Shown here one piece after another: positions 1 through 6,340 of a stretch of DNA of 18,732 nt. The DNA is from an uncultured Treponema sp. Lineage in GTDB: Bacteria; Spirochaetota; Spirochaetia; Treponematales; Treponemataceae. The notes under the pieces were generated by a model, which had not been told where the DNA came from, did not search any database, and saw only the letters and a program-made list of their open reading frames with translations. The number at the start of each line of letters is the position of its first letter. Position 1 is the stretch's first letter. The translations under genes were made by a program, and so were the position numbers. The stretch spans positions 1-18,732 of the forward strand of contig CAMOEE010000018.1 in NCBI GenBank assembly GCA_946611835.1, read 5' to 3'.

Positions 1-53
1 ATCGCGCTGGCCTGTCACGCCGGAGATCGAGGGTTCGAGCCCCTTCGCTCCCG
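1..53 (+). tRNA. tRNA-Asp (GTC), 3' part
   Basis: The 5' part lies outside the window. The anticodon arm (7-23) has a 5-bp stem and a 7-nt loop with anticodon GTC at 14-16. The T arm is 29-45 with loop TTCGAGC. The 3' acceptor strand CGCTCCC is 46-52, with discriminator G at 53. CCA is not encoded. Confidence 0.93.
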
Positions 54-58
54 AAAGT

Positions 59-89
59 AAGACTGTCTTTTTCAAGGCAGTCTTTTTTG
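59..89 (+). terminator. Intrinsic terminator after tRNA-Asp
   Basis: A perfect 7-bp stem pairs AAGACTG (59-65) with CAGTCTT (78-84). It is followed directly by a T run, 6 nt after the tRNA. Confidence 0.8.
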
Positions 90-118
90 TTTTAAAGTGC
101 TACACGTTAAAATTTTCT

Positions 119-147
119 TTTACTTTTCTTCCTTTCACTCTTATACT
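119..147 (+). promoter_or_regulatory. Promoter of the GH2 gene, predicted leaderless
   Basis: The -10-like TATACT (142-147) is followed by exactly six T residues and then the ATG at 154. A -35-like TTTACT lies at 119-124, 17 nt upstream. Transcription would start at or next to the A of the ATG. No Shine-Dalgarno sequence is visible. The position also argues against the upstream GTG at 97 as the start. Confidence 0.55.
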
Positions 148-153
148 TTTTTT

Positions 154-2490
154 ATGCCTAGAATTTATTTGAACGACGACTGGGATTTCTGCCCTGAATT
201 CAATCCTGCCATGACAAAAAGTGATTGCGATGCCGATTTTTCAAAAGTCAGGCTGCCTCACACTTTTGCAGTCACTCCTTTCAATTCATTTTCAACTGAC
301 GTTTACCAGAAAGACGCCCTTTACCGGCGTTTTTTTACGACTGAGCCTGCCTGGAGCGGAAAAAACATTCTTCTTACCGTGGAGGGAGCGGCCCACAAAA
401 GCGAAGTTTACCTGAACGGAAAATTGCTGGGAAGCCACGAATGCGGCTACACGGCCTTTACCCTTGACCTTACGGAGGCCCTTGCCCCGGCCGGGCAAAA
501 AAATCTCCTTGCAGTCAGGGTCGACAGCCATGAGAGCCTTAACCAGCCCCCTTTCGGATTCGTAATTGATTACATGACTTACGGCGGAATCTATCGTGAT
601 GTCTATATTGATGTAAAAAATCCTGTTTACATAGAAGATGTTTTCGTAAAAACGCATGGAAAAGAATACGAGGCCGAGGTCAGCCTTGCTGGAGGCAGCG
701 GAAAAATCACCAACATCCTCAAAGCTGCCCCGGGCGTTAAATTCACGACTGACCCAAATAGCGAAATAAAGCTCTGGTCAGTCGAGGAACCTTATCTTTA
801 TGTCCTTGAAACGCAGCTCTTTGATGATGCGGGGAATCTCCTGGACTCAAAAGAGACCCGCTTCGGCTTTCGTGACATCCGCTATGATGAGGGCGGTTTT
901 TATCTCAACGGAAAGAAAGTCAAAATCCGGGGGCTTAACCGTCACCAGTCCTGGCCTTATGTCGGTTATGCCATGCCAAAAAACATGCAGAAAGAGGATG
1001 CCGACATCCTGAAATACGAGCTTGGCCTGAACGAGGTGCGCACTTCTCATTATCCCCAGAGCCGGTATTTCATCGACCGCTGTGACGAAATCGGCCTTCT
1101 GGTTTTCACCGAAATTCCGGGCTGGCAGCACATTGGAAATGCTGAATGGAAGGACAAGGCAATTCAGAATGTAAAGGACATGGTTTTGCAGTACAGGAAT
1201 CATCCTTCAATCTTTATCTGGGGTGTGCGAATCAACGAAAGCCAGGACGACGACGAATTCTACGAGCGTACCAACAAACTTGCCCGCCAGCTTGACCCAA
1301 CGAGGCCGACGGGCGGCGTGCGTTATCTCAAAAACAGTCATCTCCTTGAGGATGTCTATACTTTCAATGATTTCAGCTTCTGGGGACCAAACGAAGGCTG
1401 CCTGCCAAAAAACAAGGTCACGAAAAGCAGCAGGGGCTACATGATTACCGAATACAACGGCCACATGTTTCCCACAAAGACCTTTGACTGTGAGAGCCAC
1501 CGCACCGAGCACGCAGTCCGCCATGCAAAAGTCCTTGATGCGGTCGCAGGCCATGATGAGATTTCCGGTTCAAGCGGCTGGTGTATGTTTGATTACAACA
1601 CCCACAAGGATTTCGGGTCGGGAGACTACATCTGCTATCACGGAGTCATGGACATGTTCCGAAATCCCAAAATGGCGGCCTATGTTTATCAGAGTCAGGA
1701 AGACGCAAGCCTTGTCGGAGACGTTCTTTATGTAACTTCAGCAATGGATATAGGCGAGTACCCGGCCAGCATGAGGGGCGATGTCTACATCATCACGAAC
1801 GCAGACAGCGTAAAGATGTTCGTAAATGACATTTTCATTAAGGAATACACTTCGGCGGACAGCCCTTTCAAAAATCTTCCCCACGGTCCCATTGTGATTG
1901 ACGATTACATCGGTCACAGGCTGGTGGACGAGGACGGAATCAGGGAAAAAGACAATAAGGCGATGAAGGAAATGCTTTTCGCCCTGCAGAAATATGGCGT
2001 GGACAATCTACCGCTTAAAATTACCCTCAAAGGAATGTGGCTCTGGTTCCGGGGAATCACGAATCCCGGGCATTTGAGGCAGCTCTACGGAAAGTACATC
2101 GGAAACTGGGGAGGTGAGTCAGTCTGCTACAAATTCGAGGCCTGGCGTGACGGAAAGCTAGTTAAGACTGTCATCCGTACTCCCGCAAAATTCACCCGGC
2201 TTCAGATTGAGGCAAAAAGGCGGGAGCTTGTCGAGGAAACGACTTATGATGTCGCCTCAGTCAGCCTGAAGGCAATCGACGAGAACGGAAATATTCAGCC
2301 TTACTGTCAGGAAGCCGTCTTCCTTCGCTGTGAGGGTGAAATAGAGCTTTTGGGGCCGAAAGTTGTCTCTCTCAAAGGCGGCATGGCGGGCACTTACATC
2401 CGCTCAAAGGGCAGGGAAGGCAAGGGCAGGCTCTTTATCACCGATTGGGAAGGCAACGAGCATTGGCTTGAATTCACAGTGAGAAGTTAG
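154..2490 (+). CDS. Family 2 glycoside hydrolase (beta-galactosidase/beta-glucuronidase-like)
   Basis: A 778-residue retaining glycosidase, probably acting in the cytoplasm on oligosaccharides, since it has no signal peptide. Domain order: N-terminal jelly-roll sugar-binding domain (about 1-165, including DYMTYGGIYRDVYI), a short Ig-like segment, a TIM barrel from about 250, and a C-terminal DUF4982-like beta domain from about 530. Both family signatures are present: NEVRTSHYPQSRYFIDRCDE, and YRNHPSIFIWGVRINES with acid/base Glu at about residue 362. The nucleophile is predicted as the Glu of ITEYNGHMFP (about residue 433). The start at 154 is chosen because MPRIYLNDDWDF fits the usual GH2 N terminus and a -10 box lies 6 nt upstream. 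The frame is open back to a GTG at 97, but that stretch is low-complexity. Substrate specificity (galactoside, glucuronide or other) cannot be read from the sequence. Confidence 0.9.
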   Translation: MPRIYLNDDWDFCPEFNPAMTKSDCDADFSKVRLPHTFAVTPFNSFSTDVYQKDALYRRFFTTEPAWSGKNILLTVEGAAHKSEVYLNGKLLGSHECGYTAFTLDLTEALAPAGQKNLLAVRVDSHESLNQPPFGFVIDYMTYGGIYRDVYIDVKNPVYIEDVFVKTHGKEYEAEVSLAGGSGKITNILKAAPGVKFTTDPNSEIKLWSVEEPYLYVLETQLFDDAGNLLDSKETRFGFRDIRYDEGGFYLNGKKVKIRGLNRHQSWPYVGYAMPKNMQKEDADILKYELGLNEVRTSHYPQSRYFIDRCDEIGLLVFTEIPGWQHIGNAEWKDKAIQNVKDMVLQYRNHPSIFIWGVRINESQDDDEFYERTNKLARQLDPTRPTGGVRYLKNSHLLEDVYTFNDFSFWGPNEGCLPKNKVTKSSRGYMITEYNGHMFPTKTFDCESHRTEHAVRHAKVLDAVAGHDEISGSSGWCMFDYNTHKDFGSGDYICYHGVMDMFRNPKMAAYVYQSQEDASLVGDVLYVTSAMDIGEYPASMRGDVYIITNADSVKMFVNDIFIKEYTSADSPFKNLPHGPIVIDDYIGHRLVDEDGIREKDNKAMKEMLFALQKYGVDNLPLKITLKGMWLWFRGITNPGHLRQLYGKYIGNWGGESVCYKFEAWRDGKLVKTVIRTPAKFTRLQIEAKRRELVEETTYDVASVSLKAIDENGNIQPYCQEAVFLRCEGEIELLGPKVVSLKGGMAGTYIRSKGREGKGRLFITDWEGNEHWLEFTVRS

Positions 2491-2528
2491 GAATTAGGAA
2501 TTAGGAATTAGGAATTAGGAATTAGGAA
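2487..2528 (+). repeat. Six tandem copies of TTAGGAA
   Basis: Six perfect 7-bp units. The first contains the TAG stop codon of the glycosidase (2488-2490). Because the period is 7 and each unit holds TAG, all three forward frames are closed. The complement holds TAA per unit, so all reverse frames are closed too. A T run follows, but no clear hairpin. Confidence 0.97.
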
Positions 2529-2567
2529 TTTTTTTTCAAAAATTTTGATAAAATTCTTTATGACTTA

Positions 2568-2594
2568 TTGACACATTTGTTCGTTTGGTATAAT
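2568..2594 (+). promoter_or_regulatory. Promoter of tRNA-Asn
   Basis: Perfect consensus hexamers TTGACA (2568-2573) and TATAAT (2589-2594) are spaced by 15 nt, shorter than the optimal 17. TAATAT at 2591-2596 would give 17. The element lies 25 nt upstream of the tRNA. Confidence 0.8.
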
Positions 2595-2618
2595 ATAACA
2601 CTCGTTCCGAACGAACAA
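2577..2618. repeat. Inverted repeat around the tRNA-Asn promoter
   Basis: TTGTTCGTT (2577-2585) and AACGAACAA (2610-2618) are perfect 9-bp inverted arms 24 nt apart, flanking the -10 box. Nested inside is TCGTTC-C-GAACGA (2602-2614). It could be an operator, a pre-tRNA leader hairpin, or chance. Confidence 0.6.
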
Positions 2619-2619
2619 T

Positions 2620-2692
2620 GATCCCTTAGCTCAGTCGGTAGAGCAACGGACTGTTAATCCGTGTGTCGCTGGTTCAAGCCCAGCAGGGGTCG
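2620..2692 (+). tRNA. tRNA-Asn (GTT)
   Basis: Full 73-nt cloverleaf. Acceptor GATCCCT (2620-2626) pairs with AGGGGTC (2685-2691), with one T-G pair. The D arm is 2629-2644. The anticodon stem ACGGA/TCCGT encloses loop CTGTTAA with anticodon GTT (2653-2655). The T arm is 2668-2684 with loop TTCAAGC, and discriminator G is at 2692. CCA is not encoded. Confidence 0.96.
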
Positions 2693-2693
2693 G

Positions 2694-2724
2694 AAAGCCT
2701 GACCAATTTGGTCGGGCTTTTTTT
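2694..2724 (+). terminator. Intrinsic terminator after tRNA-Asn
   Basis: An 11-bp stem (2694-2704 with 2710-2720, one T-G pair) has an AATTT loop and a T run to 2724. It isolates the tRNA transcript from the downstream gene. Confidence 0.9.
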
Positions 2725-2774
2725 ATGGCGTTTTTCCTGCTTTGCTGCTGCTTTAATCCCTTACGCATAACATT

Positions 2775-5561
2775 ATGAAAAAGTTCATAACTTTCTTTTT
2801 ATTTCTCTTCCCCGTCTTTTCTCTTTTTTCATTCACCAAAGATGATATAAAACTTTTTACCCTGGAAAACGGGCTTAAAATCTACTATCTCGAAGATTCT
2901 TCTTCTCCTACAGTCCGGCTTGAGCTGTGCGTTGCGGCGGGATTCACAAATCAGGGGCGGGAGAACGGCGGCTTTTTCAATCTTTATGCCCGTCTTTTGG
3001 GCGGGGATCTTTCCAATGACAGCGTCCGCTTTGTCGCAAAAGTGGCGCCAAGTAATGCTGAGAGGGCGGTTCTGGAGCTTTCCGAAAAACTAAAGCCCCT
3101 CCAGCCCTCTGACTCTCAGCTTTCTTCTATATTAAATGCGATGAAAAGCGAATACAAGGATTTTGAGTCCAGTGCGGCGGGCTACATCAACACCGCAATC
3201 GACTCAAAAATCTTCCCTGAAAATCCCTGGACCCGTGAAAGCGGAGTTTCCTCTTCATTCACTTCCCGCAAAAACGAAGTCGTCCGCTCTATCCTTCAAA
3301 AAATCGCAGCAGAATATTACATTCCGGCCAATTCAGTTCTTTTCGTCAACGGAAACATCAGTGAGACAGCCCTGCTTGAAATCGCAAAAAAATACTTTTC
3401 TGTTTTTCCGAGTCTCCCGAAGAAGCAGCCTGAGGGGGGAGAATCTTATAATCCCACTCCCTTGTCAAAATCCCGCAAATTCATTCTTTTTCACGATGAT
3501 TTTTCTGACGAGATGACTCAGATTGCCCTTCAGTACAAAAATCTCGGGCGGGACGAGGCTGATGTCCTTTCTGCCCTCTGGAATCAAAACGACTCTTCAT
3601 TTAAAAAACTTCTCCTAAAACAACGAAACCTTAAAATCCTTGGAGGCGAATACATTGATGTAAGCTCGGCCCAGGAAAAGTCTTCTTCAAGGCTGATAAT
3701 CCAGTCGCTTTTGGGCGCTTCTAAGGTCTCTCCTGTCATTCAGGCTGACTTGTTTCTTTCGATGAGCCGTGACGAGGATGTTTTTTCAAAAAAAGAATTG
3801 CAGAAAACGCTACGCTCCTACAAAACCGAATTCACCCGCCTTTCTGAAAGCTCAGACAGGACTATGGAGGAATTTTCAGGATATCTCCCCCTGCACGATT
3901 CTTCTGACGGAGATGAGATTTCAGGATTTTTCTCAAAGGGCGAGAGATTCTCACAAATCGAAATCAGCGAATTACGGAAGAAAATCCAGGCGGAAGAGCC
4001 CTATGTTTTTGTTTTTTTGAACACGAAAGTCTACCAGAAATACGCAGCCGAATTCAAAAAAGCGGGTTTCGAGACGATAAATCAAAAGGACAGTGCCTGG
4101 TACAATCAGACGGCCTACAAAAATCCAGCGGATGACTCTCAGAAAAAAAGTGAGGGCAGGAAAAGTCTTCTTGAAGAAATCGCTGCCTCTGCCGGCCGTT
4201 TCGTCTCAAAAAATCTCTCGGAATTCTCTTCCCTGAAACTCAAAAACGGAATTCCAATAACGCTCAAACGAAGCGAAAACTCAAATACCGCGGTCCTCTC
4301 TCTCACGATTGCGGGCGGCGAGCTTCTTTTTACCGACAAGATTCCGGGGCTTTCTTCGGTTCTTACCGGTTCCATTGCCGTGAACATAAGGCGGCAGCTT
4401 GATTCTTATTCTGAAAGCGGGCTGGTCACGGGATTTTATGAAGTCACTTCCCGGACTCTTTCGACCCATTCAATCATCACTGTTGCTTGCTTTTATTCCG
4501 AGATTGAATATGCCATTCAGGCCGCCTACACGGCTCTTGTTTATCAGGATATTTCACCGGCTCTGGCTGATGGCGTGACTTACGACGAGAGGACCCACTG
4601 GCGGCTTAAAACAGGCAGCAGTGAATTCCAGCTCTTGTGCGAGGCAATCCGCCTTTTGTACAAAAGCACGGACTATCCAAAACTCTACATCGACACCGAG
4701 GATAAGCCGTCCGAGAAACTGGAATTCACGAAAATCATGGCCGCATATCCCATTCTTCTTGATTCGTCACGCTTTTCTCTGATTCTTTCTGGAAAATTGA
4801 AGGATGATGATTTTTTGCAGCAGGCCCTGGACTCGACTTTCGGAAATCTTTCGACCATGACGGAAACCCAGTCAATAGAACTGGCTCTTCCCCGGCCTGA
4901 CTTCAAAAAACTCACATCAGCAGAAAAGAGAATCTCGCTCAGGCATCTTTTTTTGACCGACATCTCCAAGGACAAGGCAGGCCCCAGACCAGCGGTTTTG
5001 ATTCCGACCACGAAATTCTTCGACCCGATTTTGTACTGTCTTCCTTCGCCGGACTTGGCTTCTACTGACTGTGCCCTTTTTGACGCGCTTTTGATTGAGC
5101 TTGCCTGCCGCATGGAGGCTGCCTTAAGCCAAAAGCACCCGGAGATGAAGGTTAAGGCCCAGCTCCCCGAAAACGACATTCCCTTCGCAAGAATCGTCGT
5201 GACCAGCGTAGCCCACACGGCTGAAGTCGATTCCCTTTATGCCGAATGCGTAAAATCAATTAAAAATGACATTTCCCGCCAGATTGAGATTCAGACAGAG
5301 GGCGTAATTGACCTTGAAAAAACTGACCTTTTGGCCCGGCTTGAAAACAACTGGCTCATGGCGGTAATTTCAGAGGCTGGAAGCCAGGAAGGAACGGCCC
5401 GCCTCATGCAAAGCGGTGAGATTCATAAAAATCCAAAGCTCTACCTTGAGCAATATGAGGCAATAGCCAAAGCCAAAGCCGAAGATTACTTCCTGATTGC
5501 AGAAAGCTATTTCGGGACAAAAGCCCCGCTAAGCTTGTACAGCAAGGATTCAAAAAAGTAA
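2775..5561 (+). CDS. Exported M16-type (insulinase-fold) protein lacking the zinc site
   Basis: A 928-residue protein with an N-terminal signal peptide (MKK, then a Phe/Leu-rich core; cleavage probably near residues 18-22), so periplasmic or envelope-located. The length fits a two-half M16 arrangement. Half one starts with FTLENGLKIYYLEDSSSP, the classic M16 N-terminal strand. Half two starts near residue 482 with LKLKNGIPITLKRSEN. At the position where active members carry HxxEH, this protein reads GGFFNLYARLL, so both His and the Glu are missing. By analogy with M16 family non-catalytic subunits it may be a binding or scaffold protein; that is inference. There is no Shine-Dalgarno sequence and no clear promoter. 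Its 3' end overlaps the convergent cyclo-ligase gene by 12 nt. Family assignment is good; function is unknown. Confidence 0.75.
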   Translation: MKKFITFFLFLFPVFSLFSFTKDDIKLFTLENGLKIYYLEDSSSPTVRLELCVAAGFTNQGRENGGFFNLYARLLGGDLSNDSVRFVAKVAPSNAERAVLELSEKLKPLQPSDSQLSSILNAMKSEYKDFESSAAGYINTAIDSKIFPENPWTRESGVSSSFTSRKNEVVRSILQKIAAEYYIPANSVLFVNGNISETALLEIAKKYFSVFPSLPKKQPEGGESYNPTPLSKSRKFILFHDDFSDEMTQIALQYKNLGRDEADVLSALWNQNDSSFKKLLLKQRNLKILGGEYIDVSSAQEKSSSRLIIQSLLGASKVSPVIQADLFLSMSRDEDVFSKKELQKTLRSYKTEFTRLSESSDRTMEEFSGYLPLHDSSDGDEISGFFSKGERFSQIEISELRKKIQAEEPYVFVFLNTKVYQKYAAEFKKAGFETINQKDSAWYNQTAYKNPADDSQKKSEGRKSLLEEIAASAGRFVSKNLSEFSSLKLKNGIPITLKRSENSNTAVLSLTIAGGELLFTDKIPGLSSVLTGSIAVNIRRQLDSYSESGLVTGFYEVTSRTLSTHSIITVACFYSEIEYAIQAAYTALVYQDISPALADGVTYDERTHWRLKTGSSEFQLLCEAIRLLYKSTDYPKLYIDTEDKPSEKLEFTKIMAAYPILLDSSRFSLILSGKLKDDDFLQQALDSTFGNLSTMTETQSIELALPRPDFKKLTSAEKRISLRHLFLTDISKDKAGPRPAVLIPTTKFFDPILYCLPSPDLASTDCALFDALLIELACRMEAALSQKHPEMKVKAQLPENDIPFARIVVTSVAHTAEVDSLYAECVKSIKNDISRQIEIQTEGVIDLEKTDLLARLENNWLMAVISEAGSQEGTARLMQSGEIHKNPKLYLEQYEAIAKAKAEDYFLIAESYFGTKAPLSLYSKDSKK

Positions 5562-6269
5562 GGTAAATTGACCTTCCTGGCTGATTACGCAATCCATCCT
5601 TACATCATGCTCATCGGTGGGGATTTCTTCGACAATCTGGCAGGGAAGGCAGAAGCCGCATAAAAAGGGTTTTGCACCATGCTGTTGCATTTCTTCTATA
5701 TAAATATCATAGAAACCCTTTCCGTGGCCCAGTCTTTTTCCGTCTTTGGTGAATGCGACCCCCGGAACTATTACAAAGGGGAGCGGTTCAGGCACAGCCT
5801 TCACCGAGACTCGCTCAAAAACTGTCTCACAGTTTTTGCCCCTGACGGGTCGCTCCCTACCCGCAACGCCCCAAATCAGTTTTTCTAATCCGTCTTTTGG
5901 CTCCAGAATTCCGTATGCTCCGCTTTCCAGTTGCTCTTCAAGGCTTTTCTTTCCATCAAGAAAATAAAAATCCATTCTGCTTCGTCCTTCTTTTAAGGCG
6001 GCAAAATCAACTTTGGGAACGGCGACTTTTTTTCCTTCTTTTAGCGCATCAAGGATAAGTGGCCTGCAGTCTGCCTCAAGCCTGTCAGGGATATAAGCCA
6101 GAACCAGGTTAGCATTTTTGTATTCTTCAAGGGCCCTGACCTTCATGCAAATCTTTTCGCCCAGCCTGACTTTTTCTTCTTCTGAAAGATTTTTATGGAA
6201 TTCTTCGAGAGTTTTCTTCATCTCTTTTCGTAATTTTTTCTTAAAATCACAGGTATTTTGGCCTTTCAT
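5550..6269 (-). CDS. 5-formyltetrahydrofolate cyclo-ligase (MTHFS family)
   Basis: A 239-residue cytosolic enzyme expected to convert 5-formyl-THF plus ATP to 5,10-methenyl-THF, returning folate to the one-carbon pool. Evidence is the family hallmark VIVPGVAFTKDGKRLGHGKG followed by FYD (about residues 166-188), the N-terminal KKKLRKEMKK helix, and LVLAYIPDRLEAD. The protein is longer than the usual 180-200 residues. Residues about 128-158 form an Arg/Val-rich insert between GILEPKDG and PLPFVIVPG, encoded by hairpin-rich DNA (see 5797-5872). The ATG is preceded at 6 nt by TAAAAT, so the mRNA is predicted leaderless. The gene is divergent from the hydrogenase (71 nt between starts). In E. coli the family member is called YgfA/Fau. 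Confidence 0.9.
   Translation of the reverse strand: MKGQNTCDFKKKLRKEMKKTLEEFHKNLSEEEKVRLGEKICMKVRALEEYKNANLVLAYIPDRLEADCRPLILDALKEGKKVAVPKVDFAALKEGRSRMDFYFLDGKKSLEEQLESGAYGILEPKDGLEKLIWGVAGRERPVRGKNCETVFERVSVKAVPEPLPFVIVPGVAFTKDGKRLGHGKGFYDIYIEEMQQHGAKPFLCGFCLPCQIVEEIPTDEHDVRMDCVISQEGQFTLLF
5797..5872 (-). repeat. Hairpin-rich insert inside the cyclo-ligase gene
   Basis: This 76-bp stretch contains three inverted repeats: CGAG-A-CTCG (5805-5813), AAAAACTGT-CTC-ACAGTTTTT (5817-5837, perfect 9-bp arms), and CGGGT-8 nt-ACCCG (5846-5863). It encodes a segment absent from the usual MTHFS fold, and the frame is preserved. Its minus strand has GTTGCG...TAG...GCGAC, also found in the intergenic element at 7921-8048. 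It resembles, in principle, palindromic elements that insert in frame in Rickettsia genes. Repeat-family membership is inferred. Confidence 0.55.
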
Positions 6270-6270
6270 A

Positions 6271-6299
6271 ATGCAATTTTAGCAGATATGTGCTAGAAT
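6271..6299 (+). promoter_or_regulatory. Candidate promoter of the hydrogenase gene
   Basis: An extended -10-like TGC-TAGAAT is present (hexamer 6294-6299) with a weak -35-like ATGCAA (6271-6276) at 17-nt spacing. It predicts a leader of about 35 nt containing the Shine-Dalgarno sequence. It overlaps the divergent cyclo-ligase promoter. Confidence 0.4.
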
Positions 6300-6304
6300 A
6301 AAAA
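6276..6304 (-). promoter_or_regulatory. Candidate promoter of the cyclo-ligase gene, predicted leaderless
   Basis: On the minus strand TGC-TAAAAT (hexamer 6276-6281) is followed by TGCATT and then the ATG at 6269, so initiation would fall at the start codon. The -35 region (TTTTTA, 6299-6304) is weak. Confidence 0.4.
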
Positions 6305-6340
6305 GGAAAATGTCATAATCCAAACACAAAGAGGTACTAA

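Noticed and set aside
97..153. GTG start of the glycosidase frame at 97
   Set aside because: The extra 19 residues are low-complexity, read from a T-rich promoter region; the -10 box at 142-147 lies inside them, and MPRIYLNDDWDF at 154 fits GH2 proteins.
2691..2774. Promoter or Shine-Dalgarno sequence for the M16 gene
   Set aside because: TTTAAT (2752-2757) and CATAAC (2766-2771) are weak, with no matching -35 or correct spacing; none could be supported.
4685..5218. 177-codon frame antisense to the M16 gene
   Set aside because: No domain, no start signal; shadow of the coding strand.
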